A DNA stretch of 64,000 bases from Laspinema palackyanum D2c. Lineage in GTDB: Bacteria > Cyanobacteriota > Cyanobacteriia > Cyanobacteriales > Laspinemataceae. The notes below the pieces were generated by a model that saw only the letters and a program-made list of their open reading frames with translations, did not search any database and was not told the DNA's origin. Position numbers and translations under genes: made by a program. The stretch covers positions 1-64,000 of the forward strand of contig NZ_JAMXFD010000005.1 in the NCBI RefSeq assembly GCF_025370875.1. Reading direction: 5' to 3'. This document shows, one piece after another, positions 52,889 to 60,928 of the stretch. Every line of letters begins with the position of its first letter. Position 1 is the first letter of the stretch.

Positions 52889-55561
52889 GTGACAATTGAG
52901 CGGATTACCAAGGGAATACGGGAGGCAACTGGCGATCGCTTTTTGCTCTTGTATGGAGCAAATACGAGTGATTCGTTTTGTAGTGAGGATTTGATTCTCC
53001 AAGATATCGAACAGGTATTGCATCGCTATCTCAAAGCTCAAGGATATCAGAGAATTGCCTTTTATTCCGGCAATCGTAAACTGTATTTTCTGGATACAGA
53101 CTCTCGCGATCGCGCCTTGTTACGCCCTCCGATTCCCTCCCCAGTTCAGGGTCAATCTGAAATCAAGGTTACCCCCGGTCCTTTGGGACGAAAAAAACGA
53201 TTTTTAGGAAAAAAAGACTCCCAGCAAACCCAGGAAACTCCCCCCAATTCTCACCCATTTCCCTCAATAAATCGTCCCCAACGAATGCAAGACCGGGATG
53301 TGCTGCCTTTGTTGCAAAATTTCATGGAAGATACTCGCCAATCCTCGGCGATCGTCTTTGCGAATCCCGAAGATTTGCGGCGATTTGAACTACTGCGGCA
53401 ACTGGATGGCGCGATTGTGGAATGGTCGCGGTTATTGCCGACCAATCGCAATTTATGTGTGTTTATTTTCCATCAAGATACTTATTCAGAACTGCAATCC
53501 TTTTGTCAGCAAATTGGTCTGACATTTTTGAGCAATTTATTACTCAATCGCGAGCGTTCTCAAAATCTGGTGAATATTTGTAATGTCGGCACTCCCACTA
53601 CCTCAGAAATCGGCCATTTAATCCAGCGTTTTCGATTACAACATCAACGACCCATTGCCTGGAATGAGTTGCAGCAATTAACCACCGCTTTAACCCAAGA
53701 ATCTAAACCGTTAAAATATTGGCATGAGCGGTTTTTATCCGGTTCAGAATTTTCATTGAAACAGGCAAAACGAGAACAATGGACTCAGACAATGCCCCTA
53801 CCAACATCGGTGGAATTGACCGAAAAACTCCGGCAACAGGTGATTGGACATTCAGAGGCGATCGGCACTCTGGTTAAATTAGTCAGGGGCAAAATCGCCG
53901 CCCAAAAAAGTCCTAAACCCTTGGTCATTTTGTTACCCGGACCCACAGGAACAGGCAAAACCGAACTGAGTAAAACCCTCGCCTCAGCCCTCGGAACCCC
54001 CTTGGAACGGTGTGATATGGGAGAATATGGAGAAGAACATAAAGTCTCCAATCTGTTTGGCAGTCCCCTAGGATATGTCGGTTCAGAACAGGGGGGATGG
54101 TTACCCAATGCCTTGCGACGGAATCAGCAACGGTGCATTTTATTGTTTGATGAAATTGAAAAAGCGCATGAGTCTATCTGGCGGCAACTGTTAGCCTTTT
54201 TTGATGAAGGGCGCGCCAGTGATGTGAATGGAACGGTGATTTCCCCAAAAGACACGATTTGCTTGTTAACCACCAATTTAGCCAGTGAAGCGATTAGCGA
54301 AGCGTCAAATCGGGCTAAGGAAATCTTACAAAAAACCGGCTATCTTCCCCCAGAATTTATTGGACGGATTGATAAAGTGATTCCCCTCAGTCGCTTGGAA
54401 CTGGCGGAACAGACAGAGATGATTTTCCGGTTGGTGAAACGGTTTGCTCAGGAGCGATATAATATTGAGGTCATCGTTGATGAGCCTGGATTAACGGCTT
54501 TAGTCCGAGCCACTTATGAACCGGCGCAAAACTATGGAGGACGGGGAGTTAATGAGGCGATCGCTGACCTATTTACCGATCATTTAATTGAATTACAAAC
54601 CCAGAACATTGAGCGATCGCAATTGAGGATAGCAGGGGAAAAAATGCAGATTGTTCCGGGGGATAGCGAACAACCGGATTTAGATTTTGCGGCCATTGCT
54701 GCGGGTTCCGCACGACGAAATCAGGGGACATTAGACAGCTTACTCAACCAACTGGATACCATGATTGGGTTAAGTTCAGTCAAAGCGGCGATGCATGAAT
54801 TAGTCGCCAGTGAACAGGCAAAACAACGATTGCGACAAGCGGGATATGAAACCGATGATCGCATGACTCGCCATCTAGTCTTTTTGGGCAATCCCGGAAC
54901 TGGAAAAACCACCGTAGCAGAACTGGTGGGAGCAATTTTTAAAGCCTTGGGAATTCTCAAAAAAGGACAACTGATTAAAGTGGATAAACCTCGGGATTCA
55001 TTGGTGGCTGAATATGTGGGACAAACCGCCCCAAAAACTCGGGCAAAAGTAGAAGAAGCGCTAGATGGAATTTTGTTTATTGATGAAGCTTATGCACTCG
55101 CATCACCCCGGGGAGGGGGACAGGATTATGGTCAAGAAGCGGTGGATACCCTCCTCCCCATGCTGGAAAATTATCGCGATCGCCTGGTGGTAATTTTTGC
55201 CGGTTATACTCAACCCATGCAAGCCTTTTTAGCCACTAATCCGGGTTTGCAGTCCCGCATCGCTAAAATCATCGAATTTCTCGACTATACCGGAGAGGAA
55301 ATGCTAGAAATTTTCCTCTCTTATTGCCGAACTTCTAAACCTGCTTACCGTTGTCCCCCGGAGGTCCAACAAGCCGTATTAGAACGACTCAATTGGATGT
55401 ACAAGATGCGCGATTGCAATTTTGGCAATGGACGAGATGTCCGTAATCTGTTTGAGGCAATGGTACAATTACAGCAGGTTCGCCTCATCCGCGACAATCT
55501 CGAAGGGGAAGCAATGATTACCTTTGCTAAAAACGATTTACCGCCACTCAATTTAGGCTAA
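52889..55561 (+). CDS. Two-module AAA+ ATPase: ClpB-D2-like plus CbxX/SpoVK-like
   Basis: 890 residues from the GTG at 52889, favoured by AAAGGGAGGACA just upstream; an earlier GTG (52853) lacks such a site. The first 280 residues are a Rossmann-like or degenerate AAA region without Walker A (SSAIVFANPEDLRRFELLRQ). Then a Clp/HSP100 D2-type module: GPTGTGKTELSKTLASALG, CILLFDEIEKAHESIW, and its C-terminal small domain. Last, a CbxX/SpoVK-type module: LGNPGTGKTTVAELVGAIFK, GILFIDEAYAL, GRDVRNLFEAM. Both ATP sites look intact. Fusion of two distinct AAA+ clades suggests a remodelling motor. A coiled-coil protein follows 220 bases downstream. Confidence 0.9.
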   Translation: MTIERITKGIREATGDRFLLLYGANTSDSFCSEDLILQDIEQVLHRYLKAQGYQRIAFYSGNRKLYFLDTDSRDRALLRPPIPSPVQGQSEIKVTPGPLGRKKRFLGKKDSQQTQETPPNSHPFPSINRPQRMQDRDVLPLLQNFMEDTRQSSAIVFANPEDLRRFELLRQLDGAIVEWSRLLPTNRNLCVFIFHQDTYSELQSFCQQIGLTFLSNLLLNRERSQNLVNICNVGTPTTSEIGHLIQRFRLQHQRPIAWNELQQLTTALTQESKPLKYWHERFLSGSEFSLKQAKREQWTQTMPLPTSVELTEKLRQQVIGHSEAIGTLVKLVRGKIAAQKSPKPLVILLPGPTGTGKTELSKTLASALGTPLERCDMGEYGEEHKVSNLFGSPLGYVGSEQGGWLPNALRRNQQRCILLFDEIEKAHESIWRQLLAFFDEGRASDVNGTVISPKDTICLLTTNLASEAISEASNRAKEILQKTGYLPPEFIGRIDKVIPLSRLELAEQTEMIFRLVKRFAQERYNIEVIVDEPGLTALVRATYEPAQNYGGRGVNEAIADLFTDHLIELQTQNIERSQLRIAGEKMQIVPGDSEQPDLDFAAIAAGSARRNQGTLDSLLNQLDTMIGLSSVKAAMHELVASEQAKQRLRQAGYETDDRMTRHLVFLGNPGTGKTTVAELVGAIFKALGILKKGQLIKVDKPRDSLVAEYVGQTAPKTRAKVEEALDGILFIDEAYALASPRGGGQDYGQEAVDTLLPMLENYRDRLVVIFAGYTQPMQAFLATNPGLQSRIAKIIEFLDYTGEEMLEIFLSYCRTSKPAYRCPPEVQQAVLERLNWMYKMRDCNFGNGRDVRNLFEAMVQLQQVRLIRDNLEGEAMITFAKNDLPPLNLG

Positions 55562-55631
55562 CTTAAATTAATAGTCTAGAAATTTTAGACTTGCTAGATA
55601 GCATTTATCCAGCTATTGAACTCGGGTTCTC

Positions 55632-55667
55632 GGGTCAAAGTCCCCCTTCTTAAGGGGGATTTAAGGG
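55632..55667. repeat. CCCCCTTCTTAAGGGGGATTT interspersed repeat
   Basis: AAAGTCCCCCTTCTTAAGGG continuing GGGATTTAAGGGG; hairpin of CCCCCTT with AAGGGGG. A very common interspersed cyanobacterial repeat type. Sits between the AAA+ gene and the coiled-coil gene. Confidence 0.7.
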
Positions 55668-55781
55668 GATCCTTCGGGGCTCATTAGATATAAAATCGTT
55701 ATAGAATGCCTTTTAGACCAAAATAGAAGAGTTCCTAGGAGTTTCTTCTCGTTAAGAACATATAAATAACCGGAGATCAAG

Positions 55782-57287
55782 ATGAGTGGTAGAAAAGACC
55801 GATATGTGAGTATTAGTGAAGCCGACTTACGGCGATTACAGGAACAGGATAGCCGACTGCGATCGGTGCAACAAGACTTACCCGATCGCCTGAATCGGAT
55901 GCGTGCAGAAGCGAATCAAGAAATGCAGCAACGCCTCATTCCTTTAGAACAACGTGCAAAACAGCAGGAACAAGAGGCTCAACGCATGGGGAGTCACCTC
56001 GGGGAACTGGAACGGAACACACAGCAGCGATTGCGAATCCAGCGCCAAGACTTTCAGCAAGCGGTCCGAGAATCCGAGGTGCGACAACAACAGGCACTCC
56101 TTCAAGAAGGCGATCGGCTCACTTCCGCTATGCGCGCCGGTTTTGAAAAACAGCGGACTGAATATCTGCGGATTACAGCGGATCAACGGCAAGAATATCT
56201 CACCCTGAATCAACAACTGGAACAGAAATTCTCCGAACTCCTGGAGGAAGAACGGCAAGCGCGGGAAACCGGACAACGGATGATCCAACAGCAAATTGAC
56301 CAGGTATTTGACACCCTTGAACAGGAACGACAAAATAAAGTAAAATTGGCGCAAGAACTGCTCACCGATGTGGAACAAATCTGGCAGCAAATCAACCGCG
56401 ATTACCAACACCAGCGCTTTACTCCAAATCAACTGGCTGACTTGCGGCGCAATTTAGAGTTGGCAAAACAAAACTTAGCCACTGGGGTTTTTGAAGCGGC
56501 GATCGCCACCTCCCAAGATACCTATCTCAAACTCGCCGATTTGCGCCTGGAACTGGAACAAAAAGAACAAAAATGGTTACTTTATTATACCGCAACATTA
56601 GAAGATTTGCGAACCCTAATCACCGAAGTGCAAGCTCATCGGCAGATTGAAATTGAACTCGGAGAAGCCGGGGGCGAAGTCGAAACCTTTCAGGAAGAAG
56701 TTGATTATTGGACTGATGGACGGTTAACGGCTTATCAGCAAAAGCTCGAACAGTTTCAACAACAACTCACCGCAGGGGAATCCACCTTAACCACAGAACA
56801 AATCCAGGAATTAGGCCAACAAATCGAAGTCTTCCGTCCGGAATTAGCCGACATTGCCAACCAAGCCAAAATGCAAGTGATTCTCTCCCAAATGCGGGCA
56901 GAAATTGCCGATAATGTTGTAGAAATGCTGGAATCTTACGGCTATCAACTCGCAGACCCCAAGGCCGATGCCAGCTACGAAGGTGCAGACTATCGGAATG
57001 CCTATGTGGTCAAAGTCAAAAATATTGCCGGGGAAGAAGTGGTCACCGTGATTACGCCGGAAAAAGAATTAGGAGCGAATAACATTTCCATCAATGCCTT
57101 CAGCGATCGCTTATTAGATGAAGAACAACTCCGCCAACGAGCCGAGGGGATTTTTAATGCCCTCCATGAGGAATCAGGATTAGAATTGCAAGGCCAAACC
57201 CAATGCTATGAACAACCTCAAGCAGAATATCAGGATATTGAACAAGTAAAACACCGTCAAAACACACCGAAACAAACGTCTTTGTAA
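55782..57287 (+). CDS. Long coiled-coil protein, partner candidate of the AAA+ ATPase
   Basis: 501 residues, starts with GGAG seven bases upstream of the ATG. Residues about 12-230 are continuous coiled coil, very rich in Gln/Glu/Arg (e.g. LRRLQEQDSRLRSVQQDL). Residues 230-400 are further helices. The C-terminal 120 residues are a folded alpha/beta domain (MLESYGYQLADPKADASYEG; YVVKVKNIAGEEVVTVITPE). No membrane segment or enzyme motif. Its place directly after the AAA+ gene suggests an adaptor or substrate of that motor; the family is not known to me. Confidence 0.75.
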   Translation: MSGRKDRYVSISEADLRRLQEQDSRLRSVQQDLPDRLNRMRAEANQEMQQRLIPLEQRAKQQEQEAQRMGSHLGELERNTQQRLRIQRQDFQQAVRESEVRQQQALLQEGDRLTSAMRAGFEKQRTEYLRITADQRQEYLTLNQQLEQKFSELLEEERQARETGQRMIQQQIDQVFDTLEQERQNKVKLAQELLTDVEQIWQQINRDYQHQRFTPNQLADLRRNLELAKQNLATGVFEAAIATSQDTYLKLADLRLELEQKEQKWLLYYTATLEDLRTLITEVQAHRQIEIELGEAGGEVETFQEEVDYWTDGRLTAYQQKLEQFQQQLTAGESTLTTEQIQELGQQIEVFRPELADIANQAKMQVILSQMRAEIADNVVEMLESYGYQLADPKADASYEGADYRNAYVVKVKNIAGEEVVTVITPEKELGANNISINAFSDRLLDEEQLRQRAEGIFNALHEESGLELQGQTQCYEQPQAEYQDIEQVKHRQNTPKQTSL

Positions 57288-57335
57288 GGGTTTTGCAGAC
57301 AAAAATTGTGGTGTTTTGACTGGAGGGACAAGGCA

Positions 57336-57433
57336 ATATAGCGTTTCCAACAGTTATGAGGTAAATATTGGGAGTGCGGGCATCTTGCTCGCTTTCTTTA
57401 TTTCTTTAATAGCGAGCAAGATGCTCGCACTCG
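57336..57433. repeat. MITE-like hairpin element, truncated copy
   Basis: Left end ATATAGCGTTTCCAACAGTT then ATGAGGTA, followed by GGGAGTGCGGGCATCTTGCT and, after a 17-base loop, AGCGAGCAAGATGCTCGCAC. The right terminal repeat is missing. Complete relative at 60442-60573. Confidence 0.75.
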
Positions 57434-57471
57434 TTCTGCCTCCGATGTCTTCATTCCTGTAACCACACCCT

Positions 57472-58965
57472 TCACCGTTTTGGTTTTTTTGATGACCTTT
57501 CCTTCACATCCCGGAAGGGAAATCGCCCCTTTTTAATCCCCTCTTTGGCCCAATACCAGGCCCCCACGGAACAGGCAGCACTGCATAACAACGCAATCAG
57601 AAACGCCATCAACGGCAAGGGGAAAGAGGGTTCAACTTTTTCCCCTTTCCACTCCCAAGGTTGAAATATTAACCCCGAAGTCGAAGCAACGATCGCCCCC
57701 GCAGCAATTCCCACCCCCACCGCTTGAATCTGGTCTTGCAAATCTTGATTCGCTTCCTGCTGATTGTGATTCATCTTGGCTTGTTCCACCTCGACAATGC
57801 CGCGCATCGTGGCAATACAGTGACCGAACAGGGCATTTCCTGAGTTTAAATAATTCAGGTCTGTGTGGATTTGTCCTAATAATTTCGACCGGCATTCATA
57901 GCTAAAGGCTTGTAAAAAACTTAACTCCTGTTCTCCTGCAATATCCATTAATTCTTCCAATTTTGTGGTATAATTCTTTAAATTCGTAATTATCGTGGTG
58001 CGCTGGTCTTCAATATCCCGGATATGACTGGCATAGCTAAAGGCTTGGGGGTTAATTTTGAGGAGAGCCTCCTGCAAAGCCGTTAATTTTTCAGCCGTAT
58101 CTTCCGGCAAGGTTGGTAACGCCTTCATCAAGGTTTCTAACTCGGTATAAAGTTGGCGACAGTCTCGATAGCGAGTCCGGGCTTGGTCATAGCTGAACCG
58201 GATTTTGCTGCGACAACAAAGCAAATCCATCAGGGGGTGATAGTATTTTGTAGATGCTTCGAGTTGGGCGGTATCAGGATGGCAGTCTAACCAAATGAGA
58301 ATGTGACAGGATTGTGCCGGATTTTCTGCATTATTGTCATATTCAAAAATTGGACTGCCTAACAGTTTGCCCTCGCCACGATAGGAGGGTAGAACAAGGG
58401 GGGGAGCGTTTGTGAGTAAGGCTTGTAAACAGCGATCGGCTAACTGGCGCAAGGTGTCAGGGGAGGGGGATTTTTCCGCGATGACAGGTTTGGCGAACAG
58501 GATCAACGTTTGGCCAATGGAAGCGGAAATGCGATCGGGCAGCAGCATTCCCTCGGGGTTGAGGTGAGTGAGTTCGGCAACCGAAACAATTCCCGGATAG
58601 CGAAACGTGAGGTCAGCCACATAAGTATCATGAAGTTGGATCGCGTAGAGTTCCCCATTGCGCCGAGGTGTATCCGAGTTCGCGTCTCCTAGGGGAAAGG
58701 GGAAGCGCAAACAGCGATCGAGTTCCTCCGAGAGGAGTTCTCGAAATGCGATCGTTGCCTGATGTTCCGGGATATTCAACCATTGACGGCAGGTTTCAAG
58801 GGCTGGGATCTGCAAAGATTTTCCCAATTCCTCGAACTGCTGCCACAGCACATCAGCATCTTCCACCCGTTCCCCTTCCGCCAATGCCATATCATGACAG
58901 AGGTGGAAGGCATATAAGCTGAGTTTGGGATAGTGGAGCAATTCTCGCGACAATTGTTCGCTCAT
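57472..58965 (-). CDS. Membrane-anchored helical protein of unknown function
   Basis: 497 residues from the ATG at 58965 (AGGA six bases upstream; a TTG at 58995 is weaker). The N-terminal half is a globular domain (AIQLHDTYVADLTFRYPGIV; SVAELTHLNPEGMLLP; SCHILIWLDCHPDTAQLEAS). Residues about 260-430 are long helices. Two membrane helices follow: IQAVGVGIAAGAIVASTSGL (about 425) and LMAFLIALLCSAACSVGAWY (about 460), with a basic tail. Layout recalls CorA-like or tail-anchored effector proteins, but no GMN motif is present. Convergent with the AAA+/coiled-coil pair, and may belong to the same system (inference). Confidence 0.7.
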   Translation of the reverse strand: MSEQLSRELLHYPKLSLYAFHLCHDMALAEGERVEDADVLWQQFEELGKSLQIPALETCRQWLNIPEHQATIAFRELLSEELDRCLRFPFPLGDANSDTPRRNGELYAIQLHDTYVADLTFRYPGIVSVAELTHLNPEGMLLPDRISASIGQTLILFAKPVIAEKSPSPDTLRQLADRCLQALLTNAPPLVLPSYRGEGKLLGSPIFEYDNNAENPAQSCHILIWLDCHPDTAQLEASTKYYHPLMDLLCCRSKIRFSYDQARTRYRDCRQLYTELETLMKALPTLPEDTAEKLTALQEALLKINPQAFSYASHIRDIEDQRTTIITNLKNYTTKLEELMDIAGEQELSFLQAFSYECRSKLLGQIHTDLNYLNSGNALFGHCIATMRGIVEVEQAKMNHNQQEANQDLQDQIQAVGVGIAAGAIVASTSGLIFQPWEWKGEKVEPSFPLPLMAFLIALLCSAACSVGAWYWAKEGIKKGRFPFRDVKERSSKKPKR

Positions 58966-59003
58966 AGGGATTCCTGGGGCAGGCAATAGATACAAATGAT
59001 AGC

Positions 59004-59028
59004 ATTTTACCAGTGGTTCTGGTAAAAT
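59004..59028. repeat. Perfect inverted repeat ahead of the Rpn gene
   Basis: ATTTTACCAG and CTGGTAAAAT, 5-base loop, in the gap between the divergent starts at 58965 and 59116. Could be an operator. Confidence 0.55.
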
Positions 59029-59115
59029 TTGAAATCAGGAGGATTATTGCCTCAACCTCCGAGAGTTTTCTGGTCCTCAGAAAGAGCATACCCAGACATT
59101 ACAGTTATACCCACC

Positions 59116-60090
59116 ATGTGTTATGACAACCTGCTAAAATATTGGGCAGAAAAATATGCCCAACAGATGGCATCCTGGGCCTTCAGACAATCCATTACCA
59201 CCCCGGTTGAAGTCTTAAAAACTGAACTTTCCGTCGAACCAATTCGGGCGGATTCAGTTATTTTCCTAAAAAGCGGCCCAGAAATTCAGCATTTAGAATT
59301 TCAGACCAGGGTTCCGCAAGATAGGCAAATGCCGATCCGGATGTGCAGCTATTCCATTCGGTTACAGTGGCAATATGAACTGCCCGTGAGGCAAGTCTTG
59401 ATTTGGCTGCTTCCTACCAGTAACCCGGCGGTATTCGAGACCGAATTTCGGACCGAATTCACCCACCACCGATATCAGGTAATTCGGTTATGGGAAGAAT
59501 CCCCAGAAGCGTTACTAGAGAATAATGTCTTACTGCCCCTGGCGGTGTTATGCGCCACAGAGAACCCCACGGAACTCTTGAATCAAGTAGCTCAAGAAGT
59601 GGATAAAATAGAAGAGACAGACCTGCGACAGGAAGTTGCCGCCTGCACTCAGATTTTAGCGGGGTTGCGGTTTGACAAACAGTTAATATCCACCATGTTC
59701 AGGGAGGAAGTTATGCGAGAATCCGTAGTTTATCAAGACATTCTGCAAAAGGGTATCGCCCAAGGATTAGAGCAGGGATTAGCCCAAGGATTAAAGCAGG
59801 GATTGACCCAAGGATTAGAGCAGGGATTAGAGCAGGGATTAGCCCAGGGATTAGAGCAGGGATTGACCCAGGGATTGACCAAGGGATTGACCCAGGGATT
59901 AGCCCAAGGTGAAAAACAGGGTGAAGTGGCGGTAATTTTGCGCCTGCTTCATCGCTTTTGTGGGGACCTAAACCTGGAGATTAAGTCCCAAATTAAGGGA
60001 CTGAATAAGCCGCAATTGGAGGAGTTGAGTGAAGCCTTATTAGACTTTACCAACTTGGCGGATTTACAGCAGTGGCTGGAGTCTCATTAA
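59116..60090 (+). CDS. Rpn-family PD-(D/E)XK nuclease with QGL repeat
   Basis: 324 residues from the ATG at 59116 (an upstream frame to 59029 lacks family similarity). The nuclease half has the PD-(D/E)XK-type core: IRADSVIFL (Asp), IQHLEFQTR (Glu-x-Gln), and helix MPIRMCSYSIRLQW. The C-terminal half contains about 14 tandem QGL-x units (e.g. GLEQGLAQGLKQG), encoded by a 12-base DNA repeat, then EVAVILRLLHRFCG and a helical end. Family members are recombination-promoting nucleases with anti-phage roles. An AGGGAGG plus ATG inside the gene (59701-59715) can start a shorter C-terminal product. Divergent from the 57472 gene. Confidence 0.87.
   Translation: MCYDNLLKYWAEKYAQQMASWAFRQSITTPVEVLKTELSVEPIRADSVIFLKSGPEIQHLEFQTRVPQDRQMPIRMCSYSIRLQWQYELPVRQVLIWLLPTSNPAVFETEFRTEFTHHRYQVIRLWEESPEALLENNVLLPLAVLCATENPTELLNQVAQEVDKIEETDLRQEVAACTQILAGLRFDKQLISTMFREEVMRESVVYQDILQKGIAQGLEQGLAQGLKQGLTQGLEQGLEQGLAQGLEQGLTQGLTKGLTQGLAQGEKQGEVAVILRLLHRFCGDLNLEIKSQIKGLNKPQLEELSEALLDFTNLADLQQWLESH
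59713..60090 (+). CDS. Possible internal-start C-terminal product of the Rpn gene
   Basis: In frame with the full gene. ATG at 59713 is preceded by AGGGAGGAAGTT, a near-perfect ribosome-binding site. The product would be MRESVVYQDILQKGIAQGLE and onward, 125 residues, lacking the nuclease core. In E. coli Rpn genes such in-gene small products bind and inhibit the nuclease. Predicted from sequence only. Confidence 0.45.
   Translation: MRESVVYQDILQKGIAQGLEQGLAQGLKQGLTQGLEQGLEQGLAQGLEQGLTQGLTKGLTQGLAQGEKQGEVAVILRLLHRFCGDLNLEIKSQIKGLNKPQLEELSEALLDFTNLADLQQWLESH
59756..59930 (+). repeat. Tandem 12-base repeat coding QGLx
   Basis: Units of the form CAGGGATTAGCC / CAGGGATTAGAG / CAGGGATTGACC repeat about 14 times in phase with the Rpn reading frame. 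Unit-number changes keep the frame, so length can vary by slippage. Confidence 0.85.
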
Positions 60091-60161
60091 ATTTGATTGG
60101 GGGCCATTTTGATTGGCCCCAATTCTAACCCGACCCTTTGCCCCTTTTCAGGGAGGACGTT

Positions 60162-60407
60162 ATGCGAGAATCTGTAATCTATCAAGATATTCTGCAAAAG
60201 GGTATCGCCCAGGGATTCGCCCAGGGGGAAAAACAGGGTGAAGTGGCGGTAATTTTGCGCCTGCTTCATCGCTTTTGTGGGCCGATTAATTTGGAGATTG
60301 AGTCTCGAATTCAGTCTTTGAGTAAGCCGCAATTGGAAGAGTTGAGTAAAGCGTTCTTAGACTTTACCAACTTGGCAGATTTACAGCAGTGGCTGGATTC
60401 TCATTAA
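60162..60407 (+). CDS. Stand-alone duplicate of the Rpn C-terminal module
   Basis: 81 residues from the ATG at 60162, with AGGGAGG six bases before it. It reads MRESVIYQDILQKGIAQGFA, then GEKQGEVAVILRLLHRFCG, then KPQLEELSKAFLDFTNLADL and ends QQWLDSH, matching the last part of the neighbouring Rpn protein but with only two QG units. The duplication starts exactly at the internal ribosome-binding site of the parent gene, not at a random point. It could be a degenerate tail copy, or a free antitoxin-like inhibitor; the open frame and good start favour function. Confidence 0.65.
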   Translation: MRESVIYQDILQKGIAQGFAQGEKQGEVAVILRLLHRFCGPINLEIESRIQSLSKPQLEELSKAFLDFTNLADLQQWLDSH

Positions 60408-60441
60408 ATTTGATTGGGGCCATTTAAAAATTGCCCCAACC

Positions 60442-60573
60442 CTATATAGCGGTTCCCGGACTCATAAGGTACAGACATTTAGAGGAGTGCGAGCATCTTG
60501 CTCGCTATTGACAATAGCGAGCAAGATGCTCGCACTCCCAAGATGTACCTCATAACGGTGGGAAACCCTATAG
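60442..60573. mobile_element. MITE-like element, complete copy
   Basis: About 132 bases with imperfect terminal inverted repeats: CTATATAGCGGTTCCCGG at the left, and on the other strand CTATAGGGTTTCCCACCG at the right, each followed by ATAAGGTACA or ATGAGGTACA. The centre is a long hairpin GCGAGCATCTTGCTCGCTAT / ATAGCGAGCAAGATGCTCGC. No coding capacity. A truncated relative lies at 57336 and a core-only relative at 19988. Confidence 0.8.
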
Positions 60574-60591
60574 AGGGAATATGGTGTTCGC

Positions 60592-60918
60592 TTATGGGGT
60601 TTGCTTGGAGGGTGACTGGGTGCGACGAATGGCATTTTCCAGGATGTCTCGGTAAGCTTTGGGGTCCGGTGGCGGTGGGGCGTTGCCGGTATGTCCCGGA
60701 ACCCGATCGCCCTCCTTTTGTTCAGACAGCGCATCCAGGGCCTTCTGGACCGATGGATGAGCCTCACACCAATCGGCGATCGCATCGGACATTCCCTCCT
60801 TATCCGATGGCAAATTCCCCAGCAGTTGTTGCAGTTCCTCTTCGCAGTCCGCAAATAAAGGCCGTTGCGTCTCTACCAACTTGATAAAATCTTGGATATC
60901 TTTGTCTTCTTGTAACAT
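60592..60918 (-). CDS. Small protein encoded directly after the CHAT protease
   Basis: 108 residues from the ATG at 60918, 10 bases after the protease stop codon, so the two are an operon. Acidic and helical: MLQEDKDIQDFIKLVETQRP, then FADCEEELQQLLGNLPSDKE, then AIADWCEAHPSVQKALDAL; the C-terminal part is Pro-rich and basic (GNAPPPPDPKAYRDILENAI). No known domain recognised. As CHAT proteases often act on, or are held by, neighbouring gene products, it may be a regulator or substrate (inference). Confidence 0.7.
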   Translation of the reverse strand: MLQEDKDIQDFIKLVETQRPLFADCEEELQQLLGNLPSDKEGMSDAIADWCEAHPSVQKALDALSEQKEGDRVPGHTGNAPPPPDPKAYRDILENAIRRTQSPSKQTP

Positions 60919-60928
60919 GGTTTTGCTC

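Noticed and set aside
57472-58965. CorA-type magnesium channel
   Set aside because: Two C-terminal membrane helices and long helices fit, but the GMN motif is absent and the N-terminal domain does not match.
59756-59930. The 12-base tandem repeat as a CRISPR or origin iteron array
   Set aside because: It stays in the Rpn reading frame and codes QGLx throughout, so it is a coding repeat.
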